Below are positions 1 to 8,551 of a DNA stretch of 64,000 nucleotides, one piece after another. A program made the position numbers and the translations under genes. Within the stretch, counting starts at the first letter, position 1. Every line of letters begins with the position of its first letter. The DNA comes from a bacterium. Its GTDB lineage: Bacteria > Verrucomicrobiota > Verrucomicrobiia > Limisphaerales > RI-55. Under the pieces are notes generated by a model. The model ran no database searches. It saw only the letters and a program-made list of their open reading frames with translations, and was not told the DNA's origin. The DNA lies in contig WGOC01000017.1 in the NCBI GenBank assembly GCA_016124235.1, positions 1 through 64,000 of the forward strand, read 5' to 3'.

Positions 1-1
1 G

Positions 2-127
2 ATCTACGAGTATATCCAAGCGCACAACGAAGATCCCGCCCCCTTCATCTGGACCGCCTCGGCATTCGACATCCTTGAAAAAGTCAAACGGGGCAGAGCA
101 AAACTGAATAATTTGCCGTCTGCTTGA
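2..127 (+). mobile_element. 3' end of an IS630-family transposase gene (partial)
   Basis: The window opens inside a reading frame that ends at 127. The last 41 residues, including the stretches AHNEDPAPFIWTAS and DILEKVKRGRA, match the C-terminal end typical of IS630/Tc1-mariner-type DDE transposases (recalled from family knowledge, not searched). The catalytic DDE core lies outside the window. The right end of the element should lie just after the stop, probably at the TA of the sequence near 138, because IS630 elements insert at TA. The next gene, in the same frame, appears cut by this insertion. Confidence 0.8.
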
Positions 128-160
128 CGGACTACACTAGCAGCGAGCAGCTGGCCCGGA

Positions 161-421
161 GTGCTCGCTGATCCCCTACCCTACAACGGGATTGACTTTC
201 GCATCGGTTATCGGGAGATCGGGCATGTCCACGGAAAGGAAACAGTGGACATTCCATTTCCAAAACGCGTCCGCGATGATCTTGTCGCCAGCGGCCGAGC
301 CCAGCCCCATCACACGCTGAAAACCAGTGGCTGGGTCAGTGTCGCATTGCGATCGAACGCCGATGTGGAACAAGCGCTCGAACTGCTGCGCTTGTCATAC
401 GAACTTGCGATTAGGAACTAA
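161..421 (+). CDS. Luciferase-like DUF5519 domain protein, 5'-truncated
   Basis: This 86-aa product has the hallmarks of the small DUF5519 'luciferase-like' family: IDFRIGYREIGHVHG, then DIPFPKRVRDDLV, GRAQPHHTL, SGWVSVALRS and a final leucine-rich helix. The family has no firm function, and the name does not imply light emission. The only usable start is GTG at 161, with no good ribosome binding site. Family-like residues (SSWPG) continue in the same frame upstream of it, back to about 146, until the end of the neighbouring transposon. The 5' part was therefore probably lost when the IS inserted, and the gene may be non-functional. Confidence 0.7.
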   Translation: MLADPLPYNGIDFRIGYREIGHVHGKETVDIPFPKRVRDDLVASGRAQPHHTLKTSGWVSVALRSNADVEQALELLRLSYELAIRN

Positions 422-438
422 GTCTATCTGAAAACAAA

Positions 439-466
439 CGCCCGACGGTGCGAAAACCGTCGGGCG
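439..466 (-). terminator. Hairpin terminator between convergent genes
   Basis: A perfect 11-bp GC-rich inverted repeat (439-449 with 456-466) closes a 6-base loop. On the minus strand it is followed by a T-rich run (complement of 431-438), so it looks like the intrinsic terminator of the minus-strand Bax inhibitor gene ending at 494. It can also stop transcripts from the plus-strand DUF5519 gene ending at 421. Confidence 0.75.
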
Positions 467-493
467 TAAAGAATTTCAGATCGCGATGCCTGG

Positions 494-916
494 TTAATTG
501 CGTGATCCGATGAAGAGGCGGAGCACGTACCAGAACATAAACGCGACCGACGCAAACAATTCCAACGCGGCGGCGACGTACCGATCTTCCGAATAGTGGT
601 GAAGAACGTTGGACGTATCATACAACACAGCCGCACCAGCCAGACCGATCATTCCCACGCTGAACCAAGTGCCCAGCTGCATTCCAAAAAGTGCCGCGGC
701 TACAATCGCGATAATCGCCAGTATGCCTCCCCAGCAAAGGATCCCACGCAGAAACGAAAAGTCTCTGCGCGTGAAGAACACAACGGCGGTGAGCCCGGCA
801 AAACCGAGAAACGTCACCAGGGCCGCGCTGGAAATCGCGCCCGGAGCAAAGTTGTCAGCGATGAACAGTAGCGGCACAAACAAAAGAGCCTCCGCGACCA
901 CATAACCGGCGAGCAT
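494..916 (-). CDS. Bax inhibitor-1 family membrane protein, N-terminally truncated
   Basis: The 140-aa product is nearly all transmembrane helix and ends with the conserved block YDTSNVLHHYSEDRYVAAAL followed by FASVAFMFWYVLR, typical of bacterial BI-1/YccA-like proteins. Family members are usually 220-250 aa with seven helices; this one begins at about the third helix, so roughly 90 residues are missing. ATG at 916 has a GAAGG motif nine bases upstream; TTG at 925 is an alternative. No matching upstream coding sequence is visible, because the divergent glycosyltransferase occupies that side. It is either a decayed remnant or a short variant. Confidence 0.7.
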   Translation of the reverse strand: MLAGYVVAEALLFVPLLFIADNFAPGAISSAALVTFLGFAGLTAVVFFTRRDFSFLRGILCWGGILAIIAIVAAALFGMQLGTWFSVGMIGLAGAAVLYDTSNVLHHYSEDRYVAAALELFASVAFMFWYVLRLFIGSRN

Positions 917-953
917 GCCAGTCAACCTTCACCAGGGAACTTTTGACTGGCAT
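915..953. repeat. 11-bp perfect inverted repeat at the divergent start region
   Basis: The sequence at 915-925 (ATGCCAGTCAA) is exactly inverted at 943-953, with a 17-base spacer. It spans the start of the truncated BI-1 gene and lies about 40 bases upstream of the glycosyltransferase start. It could be an operator for the divergent pair or the scar of the rearrangement that removed the BI-1 5' end. Confidence 0.4.
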
Positions 954-990
954 AACGTCGGGTCGCGATCTCAAATTTCGTAAAGAACGC

Positions 991-2073
991 ATGTCCGCGA
1001 CTGATCCCTTCGAGCACCCGATCCACATCTTTCATCACTCGTTTAGCCAGGGCGGCGGAGTGGAACGCTACAGTCGCGAGTTCGCCAATGAACTGGTGCG
1101 GCGGGGGCGCCAGGTAAGATTTCACGCGCGCCGCATTGACGATCGAATTTCGATTCCGCCCGGGCTCAAGGTCGAACCGGTTCGCAGTGGCACGTTTCCC
1201 CGCAAGATGCGCGACTTCTACTACCATCGCGCAATCCGGCGTTTGGGCGCCGACCTGCCCGGAACTCAGTTCGCGATGACTCGAGTACCTGCGCGGCACG
1301 GAGAGATCTGCGGAGGTACACATCGCGGCTATTTGAGCCGTGCCCGGAAATTCGTCGGCTTGTTTGATCGACTGCAGATCTGGATGGAGATGCAGAGCTA
1401 CCACTTTACCCGCCGGATGATTTCGCATTCGCATCTCTGCGCGAATGAACTTCGACAACTTTACCAACTCCCTTCCGAAAAAATCGTTACGATCCATCCG
1501 CCAGCTGATGTGCAACGGTTCAAAGTTCCCACCGACGAACGACGCGCGCTTGCCCGACAGCAGCTCGGTTTGCCACAGGACAAAATCGTTTTGGCGTTTC
1601 CTTCAAGCGGACACAAGCGCAAGGGACTTTATCCATTGATCGATGCGTGTCGGGAATTTGGTGCCGACGTCGTTCTGGCGGTTACGGGCAAACCGCCCGG
1701 CCGCGTGCCCGATTTCGTCCGGCATCTCGGTTACGTCGACGACATTGCCGATGTTTATATCGCCGCCGACTTCACTGCGATGGCTTCGTACTATGAACCC
1801 TTTGGACAAGTGGGTGTCGAATCGATCCTCTGCGGCACGCGCTTGCTCTTCGAGGAAGCGATGGGTTGTCTGGAAGTGATCAAGGATGGCGCTGCGTTCA
1901 CGTTCAACGTGTGGCAACCCAACACGATTCGCCGGGCCATCTCGGAGGCCATCGAACTCGCCAAGACAAATCAACATCGGCTCGAAGATCCGGCGGCCCA
2001 TCTATCGTACGATCCCTCGGTCGAACACCATGTGACGCAGGTCATGGCCGTCCTTGAAAAGCCGAAAGCGTAA
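991..2073 (+). CDS. Glycosyltransferase family 4 (GT-B fold)
   Basis: The 360-aa product has a two-domain GT-B layout. The N-terminal domain carries the acceptor-side motif GGGVER (residues 21-26). The C-terminal nucleotide-sugar domain includes YVDDIADVYIAADF and the EPFGQVGVES motif starting near residue 269, the E-x7-E element of retaining GT4 enzymes. The pattern resembles lipopolysaccharide-core glucosyltransferases of the WaaG type, so a role in cell-surface glycan synthesis is likely; the sugar is unknown. ATG 991 is preferred over the in-frame TTG at 943 because homology starts there. No other glycan genes adjoin it. Confidence 0.8.
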   Translation: MSATDPFEHPIHIFHHSFSQGGGVERYSREFANELVRRGRQVRFHARRIDDRISIPPGLKVEPVRSGTFPRKMRDFYYHRAIRRLGADLPGTQFAMTRVPARHGEICGGTHRGYLSRARKFVGLFDRLQIWMEMQSYHFTRRMISHSHLCANELRQLYQLPSEKIVTIHPPADVQRFKVPTDERRALARQQLGLPQDKIVLAFPSSGHKRKGLYPLIDACREFGADVVLAVTGKPPGRVPDFVRHLGYVDDIADVYIAADFTAMASYYEPFGQVGVESILCGTRLLFEEAMGCLEVIKDGAAFTFNVWQPNTIRRAISEAIELAKTNQHRLEDPAAHLSYDPSVEHHVTQVMAVLEKPKA

Positions 2074-2332
2074 TTCAGCGGATCAGCCCACACCTTCTCC
2101 CGAACACCGATCCAACCGGAATTGCGCAGTTCAAAACCGCATTTGTTATCGCGCGTGATATTACCAAGCAACTCTTGCATTCCCCCGCGTATCGCTTCAT
2201 CCTCACGATGGTTTCTGTTCGCTACATGACGACGGATGTCGTCAAGTTCTGAAACGGGCACGGCGACGTTATTTGCCGAAAGCCACGCGGAACGCACGAA
2301 TTGCTTCCGCCCAACAACACAGCACACGCTGC

Positions 2333-4150
2333 ATGAGCAACGAAGTCAAAGACGCAGACTTGAATCTGGACCTGGCCTTTTTACCCGCCTGGGCCCAGGA
2401 ATCACCGGAAATCAATCGTTACGCCAATTACGAAGGCGAACGCGAAGGCCGCCGTGGCGGTGGGGGTCGAGGCCCCAGAAGAGATCGTCCCCCGGGCGAT
2501 CGGCCGCGCGGGCCCCGCCTGCCGCGCGATCAACGCCGGGATAATGACGGACCTCGCGGAAAGCGCGGAAAATTCAGCAAAGGTGGGCGGCCCCCTTTCG
2601 AGCAGCGGCAGGAACTGCCACCGCTGGACGTCGATATTAACGTGTCACCCGAAGCGAAAGGCGTCGATTCGCTCACGCGCCAAATCCGAATCACCGGCCG
2701 GGCGTATCCGCTTTTCGACATCGCTCGACTCATTTTGCAAAAGGACGATCGGTTTGGGATCGAACTGCGCGCCAAAAAACCAGCTGACGGCAAACCGGCG
2801 CAAGCGCTGTTCGTTTGCGCACTCGACGATACCGTCTGGTTGACGGAAGACGAAACGATCAATCACGTCCTGGAGAAGCATTTCGATACCTTTTACCAAA
2901 CGGAAAAGACGCCCACCGACCCACCAAAGGGCACGTACACTTTCGTGGCCCAATGTGGCATGAGCGGCGTGATCCTTGGTCCACCCAATTATCACGATTA
3001 TCAAACGAAATTGCACAAGCTGCATCAGGAGCGCTTCGCCAACATGCCGTTTGAGCGATTCCGTTCGCGCGTCAAGATTGTGCGCGATGAAGAAGTCGTG
3101 AAAAAATGGATTGAAGAACAGAGCTTCAAAACTGAATACGTCGCGCTCAATGTCCCCGAGCCGCTCAAGCTCCAAAGCTGGAACGAGGTGCGCGACCACT
3201 TCCGATCGGTGCATTTCCCAAATATCATCAAAGCGGTGGAACAACACCTGTTGCCCGCCGCCAATGCCCGCCGCTCCGGCTCGCGGTTGCTGCAACGTCA
3301 CGTCGCTCACGAGATCGATCAGCAACGCCGGTTTCCGCTCAAGATGGCCACGGGTTTGAGCCAGCAATTTGCCTCCCGCGGTCTGCAGTTTTTCAAGGTC
3401 AACAAGACGATCGTGCATGTGTCGGTGGCACGTCCACACTTCCTCGACATCGAGACGGAACCCGTTTCCGAAGGCGTAAAAAAGATCGTTCAGTTTGTAA
3501 ACGAACACCCGCGCTGCACGGTCAAGGACTTGGTGGACGCCTTGGCTCCCGCTTCTGCGATCGAAGCGCAGACATCGGCGGCTCCGGCTGTTCCTGATTC
3601 GACCGCAACGACAGCCACCACGGACGCGGCCCCAACGGAACTTGGCGCCGACTCCAAGGCACCGGAACATCACCAACCCACCCCGCAACAGAACGCAGTG
3701 CTCGCGGACCTTCACTGGTTGGTCCATTCCGGGCATGTAATTGAATTCGCCAGCGGTGAATTGGAGACGGCAAAAAAGCCACTGCCAAAACCGCAGCCCG
3801 CGCCGAAGAAAAAAGAGAAAGTCGAAAAGGCCGCAGAGCAGCCGGCATCGCCTTCACCGACAGCCGGTGAAGTGACTCCGGGTCCGGAAACGAATACACC
3901 GGCAAACGAAGCATCTACTGCGGAATCAACACCAACGGCATCTATCGACCAGCCGGCCGAACCGCCAACTCCTTCAAACAATGAAGTGCCTGCTGCGGAA
4001 GCAATCACTCCTGAAATAGCAAAACCTGCCGCATCAACAGCGCCGTCAATCACCGCAAGCAACTCGACTGAAACCGCGAGTTCTGCCCAGCCCGCCACCT
4101 CAGAATCACCAGCTCAACCAGAAAAGAAGGAACCGGAGGCGTCGGCATAG
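2333..4150 (+). CDS. Conserved protein of unknown function with Arg/Gly-rich N-terminus
   Basis: The 605-aa product has three parts. A highly basic Arg/Gly/Pro-rich segment (about residues 30-90, with repeated RGP/RGG-like tracts) suggests nucleic-acid binding. A folded central part of about 310 residues is rich in charged helices. A long Pro/Ala/Ser/Thr tail with Lys-Pro tracts runs from about residue 425 to the end and looks disordered. A short helix-turn-helix-like stretch, VNEHPRCTVKDLVDAL, precedes the tail. I recognise no named domain; I believe similar proteins occur in other Verrucomicrobia, but that is from memory. ATG 2333 opens the conserved part. A strong terminator follows. Confidence 0.75.
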   Translation: MSNEVKDADLNLDLAFLPAWAQESPEINRYANYEGEREGRRGGGGRGPRRDRPPGDRPRGPRLPRDQRRDNDGPRGKRGKFSKGGRPPFEQRQELPPLDVDINVSPEAKGVDSLTRQIRITGRAYPLFDIARLILQKDDRFGIELRAKKPADGKPAQALFVCALDDTVWLTEDETINHVLEKHFDTFYQTEKTPTDPPKGTYTFVAQCGMSGVILGPPNYHDYQTKLHKLHQERFANMPFERFRSRVKIVRDEEVVKKWIEEQSFKTEYVALNVPEPLKLQSWNEVRDHFRSVHFPNIIKAVEQHLLPAANARRSGSRLLQRHVAHEIDQQRRFPLKMATGLSQQFASRGLQFFKVNKTIVHVSVARPHFLDIETEPVSEGVKKIVQFVNEHPRCTVKDLVDALAPASAIEAQTSAAPAVPDSTATTATTDAAPTELGADSKAPEHHQPTPQQNAVLADLHWLVHSGHVIEFASGELETAKKPLPKPQPAPKKKEKVEKAAEQPASPSPTAGEVTPGPETNTPANEASTAESTPTASIDQPAEPPTPSNNEVPAAEAITPEIAKPAASTAPSITASNSTETASSAQPATSESPAQPEKKEPEASA

Positions 4151-4176
4151 TCGAACCACTGATTTTGGAATACGCC

Positions 4177-4208
4177 AAGGGCGGCCACCAAGGCCGCCCT
4201 TTTCATTT
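4177..4208 (+). terminator. Intrinsic terminator after the Arg/Gly-rich protein gene
   Basis: A 10-bp perfect stem (4177-4186 with 4192-4201) with a 5-base loop is followed by a T-rich run. It lies 26 bases after the stop codon at 4150 and before the convergent gene ending at 4255. Confidence 0.85.
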
Positions 4209-4254
4209 CGCAAACGCGGTTGTTTGGGTTTTATCAACTCGGCGACGGTCCCCT

Positions 4255-5160
4255 TCAAGCGCGAATGCGGGTCGCGTGCGGATTGAAGGTTGGCCGTGCG
4301 AGCGTCCTGCGTGGCGCCCCCATCAACCGAGCATGTCTGGCCGACGAACCAGCGCTCTCGTTCAGTGGAGTTTCGATGATGTGGCCATCGCGAGCGATCT
4401 TTGCGTTGGCCGCAGTGGCATTGGCATAAGGCAAATACTCCGGAGCGACGTCGGAATGCATCAGCTCATCCGCAGCCTGCTCGCGGTCGATATGATGGTC
4501 GCCACCGTCCAAGGCAAACGGAGGAACGCACGCCTGTCCGCTGAGCGGATCACTGGCCCGACCACGCATTCCCGGGAACATGACGGTGGTGCTAAAGCCC
4601 ACCACCGAACGACCTGGCCATCGATACGATAACTGGATCAACAGCCGGCTGCCTTGAGGCCCGGCCGCGGTGTTGCACGCCACAATTAAAATCGTCGACG
4701 CCGGGAATTCAGTCGGCGCAGCGGCGAAAGGGGGCCGTTCCAGTGGGTTGACGGCTTGATGCGCTTCTGAAGCCGTCATCAGACCAATTTGCCGAAGGGC
4801 CTCGCCGTGGCGATCCAAATTCCGAGCCGTGATCGCAAGGTCGCTCCTTACTCCGGCGGGATAAAACCGACCGGCGCTCCCATGACAATCGATCGCCAAA
4901 GTTTGAATCTCACCACGCTGCAAGCGGCGTGGTTCGCGCTGGATGAAATCTGGCAGCTCGAGATTTGAAAGGCGATCCGCGAGATCTTCCAGACTCGCAA
5001 ACGGCAGGGCGAGATGCCACTGCTGATCCCGGAGCCACGGCGCGCTTGCATCGCCCATGCGGGTTGCCGATGCACTGCCGTCCGAGCACACCGGCGTCCT
5101 TTCATAACCGGGAATGCTTGGCAGACTTGCTTGCCAGGCCCAGATGTTGATCGCGCGCAT
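4255..5160 (-). CDS. Putative caspase-like (DUF4347-type) His/Cys protein
   Basis: The 301-aa product is not a familiar housekeeping protein. It holds two motifs spaced like the catalytic dyad of clan CD caspase-like folds: LAIDCHGSAGRF with His93, and STILIVACNTAAGPQGSRLL with Cys162 after a hydrophobic strand. The following stretch (LIQLSYRWPGRSVVGFSTTV) resembles the part after the Cys in DUF4347 and CHAT domains. No signal peptide or membrane segment is evident. ATG 5160 is chosen; an upstream in-frame start at 5235 would add 25 unlikely residues. It is divergent from tilS. Substrate and partner are unknown, and the fold assignment is inferred from motifs only. Confidence 0.5.
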   Translation of the reverse strand: MRAINIWAWQASLPSIPGYERTPVCSDGSASATRMGDASAPWLRDQQWHLALPFASLEDLADRLSNLELPDFIQREPRRLQRGEIQTLAIDCHGSAGRFYPAGVRSDLAITARNLDRHGEALRQIGLMTASEAHQAVNPLERPPFAAAPTEFPASTILIVACNTAAGPQGSRLLIQLSYRWPGRSVVGFSTTVMFPGMRGRASDPLSGQACVPPFALDGGDHHIDREQAADELMHSDVAPEYLPYANATAANAKIARDGHIIETPLNESAGSSARHARLMGAPRRTLARPTFNPHATRIRA

Positions 5161-5323
5161 GATGGTTGAGCAAAGCTCGCTGGCTTTAACTAAGGTCAAC
5201 GCTATTCGATGGTCCAAGGCAAGCGCAAGCGGCAACCCTTGTTTCCGAGGCCAAGGTCATACGAAAATCGTAATTGCGCGGGACGAATTGCTACGGCAAT
5301 GCGTATCGGCTTAGACTGCGCTC

Positions 5324-6697
5324 GTGGCCGATTTTCTCGCCAAGTTATCGCAAGTGATCGTGGATGAACGACTGATTCCGCGGCGCAGCTCCATTCTGCT
5401 CGCCGTGTCCGGGGGCCTCGATTCCATGACGTTGCTCAGCGCACTGGCACAACTTCAACCGCGATTCAGCTGGCAGCTCCATGTCGCTCATTTCAATCAT
5501 CATTTGCGACGTCGCGCAGCGGATGCCGATCAGCGGTTCGTTGAGCGGCAGTGCAAAAAATTGAAGATTCCCTGCTCGGTTGGCCACTGGGATTCCGAAG
5601 CCAAAGCAGCCGCTATCAAAAAGCATGGCGTTGAACACGCAGCACGCGAGGCTCGTTTGCACTTTTTGAATTCGACCGCCACCCGGCTAAGCATTCGCCG
5701 GGTGATCATGGCCCACCACGCCGACGACCAGGTGGAGTTGTTCTTTGTGCGATTGTTGCGCGGCGCCGGCAGCAAAGGACTTGGCGGCATGAGTTCGCGA
5801 TCGCAAGTTTCCCCGCTGAAAGGCGTCACAGTCGTTCGTCCGTTGCTCCGGTTCACGCGATGTGAATTGCAAGATTGGGCCACAAAGAATGACGTGCGAT
5901 TTCGAGAAGACGCAACCAATGCAGATTCCCGTTATCTTCGAAACCGCGTTCGGCATGAACTACTACCTTTCCTCCAGCAGCGTTTCTCGATCACCACCAA
6001 GGAAAATATTCTGCGGACAATGCAGATCTTGAGTGACGAATCAGACTGGTTGCGCGCCGAAGCTCGAAAGCATTTGGCGTCACGATCGCGGTCGTTCGCC
6101 AATTTCGAAACGCTGCATCCCGCATTGCAGCGGCAAATGCTGGTGCTCCAACTCGAAAAGTTGGAACTCCATTTCGACGCCGCGCTGGTTGAGCGGCTTC
6201 GCCAGTGTGCCGACGTCCAAATCAATTCGCCGGGCAATTGCTTCATCTCCCGCGATCACCGAGGGCGGATCCAGATTCATCAAATGGATGCTGACCGCCC
6301 GTCCGGCCAGGTCCGCACAATTTCGTTGTCGGCCAGGCATGGCAATCATCGCATCGAGAACATCATGTTGGACTGGTCAAAGACCCGTTCGAAAAGCCAA
6401 CTGGAATTTGGTGCTGGCCGGGAATTCTTTGATGCTGCAGCGATTGGCACAACCGTCACAATTCGACACTGGCGACCGGGCGATCGATTCCAACCAATCG
6501 GCATGAGTCAGGGCGTCAAAGTGCAGAACCTCTTCACCAACGCAAAGGTCCCGCGTAACAAACGGCACAAGCGATTGCTGGCCACAACCGCTATGGGCGA
6601 AATATTCTGGGTCGAAGGATTGCGCATCGGTGAACGATTCAAAGTGACTTCGCAAACCAAAACGTGTCTGGTATGGTGCTGGCGCGAAGTGTCGTAA
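5324..6697 (+). CDS. tilS: tRNA(Ile)-lysidine synthetase TilS
   Basis: The enzyme attaches lysine to C34 of the CAU-anticodon isoleucine tRNA using ATP, so that AUA is read as isoleucine. The 457-aa product has the PP-loop motif SGGLDS at residues 29-34, the ATPase core with HADDQVELFFVRLLRG, and a C-terminal TilS domain with VTIRHWRPGDRFQPIGM and KVPRNKRHK. Length is normal. Translation starts at GTG 5324, where homology begins. It stands alone; neither hpt nor ftsH, its usual neighbours in other bacteria, is present. Confidence 0.93.
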   Translation: MADFLAKLSQVIVDERLIPRRSSILLAVSGGLDSMTLLSALAQLQPRFSWQLHVAHFNHHLRRRAADADQRFVERQCKKLKIPCSVGHWDSEAKAAAIKKHGVEHAAREARLHFLNSTATRLSIRRVIMAHHADDQVELFFVRLLRGAGSKGLGGMSSRSQVSPLKGVTVVRPLLRFTRCELQDWATKNDVRFREDATNADSRYLRNRVRHELLPFLQQRFSITTKENILRTMQILSDESDWLRAEARKHLASRSRSFANFETLHPALQRQMLVLQLEKLELHFDAALVERLRQCADVQINSPGNCFISRDHRGRIQIHQMDADRPSGQVRTISLSARHGNHRIENIMLDWSKTRSKSQLEFGAGREFFDAAAIGTTVTIRHWRPGDRFQPIGMSQGVKVQNLFTNAKVPRNKRHKRLLATTAMGEIFWVEGLRIGERFKVTSQTKTCLVWCWREVS

Positions 6698-6748
6698 AAC
6701 GGTCAAAGAATTGCTGCCGGCAGGCTCGCGAAAGTCCCCAACTGCCCC

Positions 6749-8518
6749 ATGAAATCGAGATTATTGCAGTTACCGCCCCTCAAAGTGAAACCACGAAAAT
6801 TAAAGAACATTCATACAGTTGCAATCCTCGCCGTTCTGCTGACGACCTGCCTGACGTCAGCATTCGGCCAAACAGGCGTGGTCCGCTTCAAGCAATCGGC
6901 CGTCACCGTGTCGGAAGGCATTGGCGTGGCCCTCATTGATCTGGAACGCACCGGCGCGGATGCCGGCACCCAGATCTCCTTTCAGACCGAAGCAATTTCC
7001 GCAGTCGAAGGCGTCGACTATTTTCCGGTGTCGGAAACCTACTCCTTTGCGGGAACCGAGACATCGGTTTCCATCGCCGTCCAGATCTACGACAATACCC
7101 AGAAGCAAGGCGACCGACAGTTCAAATTGACTCTGAGCAATCCGGTCGACCTCACCATCGACACGCCATCCGAAGTCACCATCACGATTGCGGACAACGA
7201 CGAACTCACTGTTCCCGGATTCGGAGCGGCCGGAACCAACATCTTTCAAGGCATTTACGCGTTGGGCACCAACTCGACCGGTTCCATCATCGCCGGAGGA
7301 GTCTTTCGCACGTTCAACGGAACTCTTCGAAAAAACCTCGCCCGCGTGCTGCCAAGCGGTGAATTGGATCCGAGCTTCACGCCGGGTTCTGGTCCGGACC
7401 GTCAGGTCTGGGCGCTTGCCGTGCAACCGGATGATCACATTCTAATCAGTGGCGATTTTCAAAACATTGACGTGATACCGCGCAATCGAATCGCGCGGTT
7501 GACGGACACCGGAACCGTCGATGCGAGCTTCAATCCAGGCACCGGCGCCGATAATCAAGTCAGCTCCATCGAATTGCAGAGCAACGGCCAGATTTTGATC
7601 GCGGGACAATTCGCCAACTACAATGGCACCCCACGCTCCGATGTCGCTCTGCTGAACAGCAGCGGCACACTTGACCTGTCATTCAATGCCGTGACGCCCG
7701 ATTCCTTTTTTGGCAGCACGGCCCGGCGCCAAGGTGATCACTTCCTCGTTGGAGGTTTTGTGTATGGCACCGGTGCGAACGTCACGAACAGCTTGATGCG
7801 TTTTGACTCAGCCGGTAATCGCGACACCGGCTTTCAGGTTTCTGTCGGCGATATCTTTTACAATCAGGTTTACGACATTCTCGTCCTGCCTGATCAGAAG
7901 ATCCTGATCTGCGGAAATTTTCTTGGCGTCAATGGCATGAACAGCAGTGGAATCGCTCGCTTGAATTCGAATGGATCTTTTGATTCAAGCTTCGATGTCG
8001 GGACTGGAGCCGACGACACGGTTCTCCACATGCAACGGCAAACGGATGGCAAAATTCTGGTCGCCGGCGTATTCACCACTTTCGATGGCCAACCTCGCTC
8101 AAGCATTGCGCGCCTGAACGAGAATGGTTCATTGGACACCAGTTTCGATCCGGGCGCCGGAGCCGACGATTTTGTGTACGACGCGCTGCCTCTGGCCGAT
8201 GGCGGCACTTTGGCCGGCGGTGCTTTTGACAGTTTCGACGGTTACGATCGTTTTCGCCTGGCCGAGCTCGATGCGAATGGCGCACTTCGAACGAACCCCA
8301 TCTCGATCAGCAGTTACCAATTGGAAGCCGGCCAAAATCTACGATTGAATTTAAAAGTGGAGCCAGGTCGAAGATTCCGAATTCTGTCGGCCCCGACCTT
8401 GGCCGGATGGAATCCGATCATAACCAACAGCACGGCTCGTAGTAGTTATGAAGCGGTCCTTCCCGCGAGTTCGGACCACGATTTCTTCAGAATTGAGCAG
8501 GCGTTCGATACTCCGTGA
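6749..8518 (+). CDS. Secreted Calx-beta and delta-60 repeat protein
   Basis: The 589-aa product starts with a basic stretch and a hydrophobic signal segment ending near residue 41 (SAFGQ). A Calx-beta domain follows (about 42-150: VTVSEG, VEGVDYFPVS, LSNPVDLTI, TITIADND). Roughly seven delta-60 repeats then run from about 165 to 530, each with a pattern like NGSFDSSFDVGTGADD and QTDGKILVAGVFTTFDG, predicted to form a beta-propeller. The last 55 residues resemble a verrucomicrobial C-terminal beta module. It is probably exported or surface-attached, and the ligand is unknown. It lies 51 bases after tilS. Confidence 0.85.
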   Translation: MKSRLLQLPPLKVKPRKLKNIHTVAILAVLLTTCLTSAFGQTGVVRFKQSAVTVSEGIGVALIDLERTGADAGTQISFQTEAISAVEGVDYFPVSETYSFAGTETSVSIAVQIYDNTQKQGDRQFKLTLSNPVDLTIDTPSEVTITIADNDELTVPGFGAAGTNIFQGIYALGTNSTGSIIAGGVFRTFNGTLRKNLARVLPSGELDPSFTPGSGPDRQVWALAVQPDDHILISGDFQNIDVIPRNRIARLTDTGTVDASFNPGTGADNQVSSIELQSNGQILIAGQFANYNGTPRSDVALLNSSGTLDLSFNAVTPDSFFGSTARRQGDHFLVGGFVYGTGANVTNSLMRFDSAGNRDTGFQVSVGDIFYNQVYDILVLPDQKILICGNFLGVNGMNSSGIARLNSNGSFDSSFDVGTGADDTVLHMQRQTDGKILVAGVFTTFDGQPRSSIARLNENGSLDTSFDPGAGADDFVYDALPLADGGTLAGGAFDSFDGYDRFRLAELDANGALRTNPISISSYQLEAGQNLRLNLKVEPGRRFRILSAPTLAGWNPIITNSTARSSYEAVLPASSDHDFFRIEQAFDTP

Positions 8519-8551
8519 CCTAAATCCGCGAGAATCGTTAATCGCAATACA

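Noticed and set aside
2074-2332. Minus-strand frame overlapping the glycosyltransferase tail and the following gap
   Set aside because: About 118 codons with a somewhat protein-like middle, but it overlaps the 3' end of the glycosyltransferase, has no motif and no ribosome binding site. It could be a decayed fragment, but support is too weak to list.
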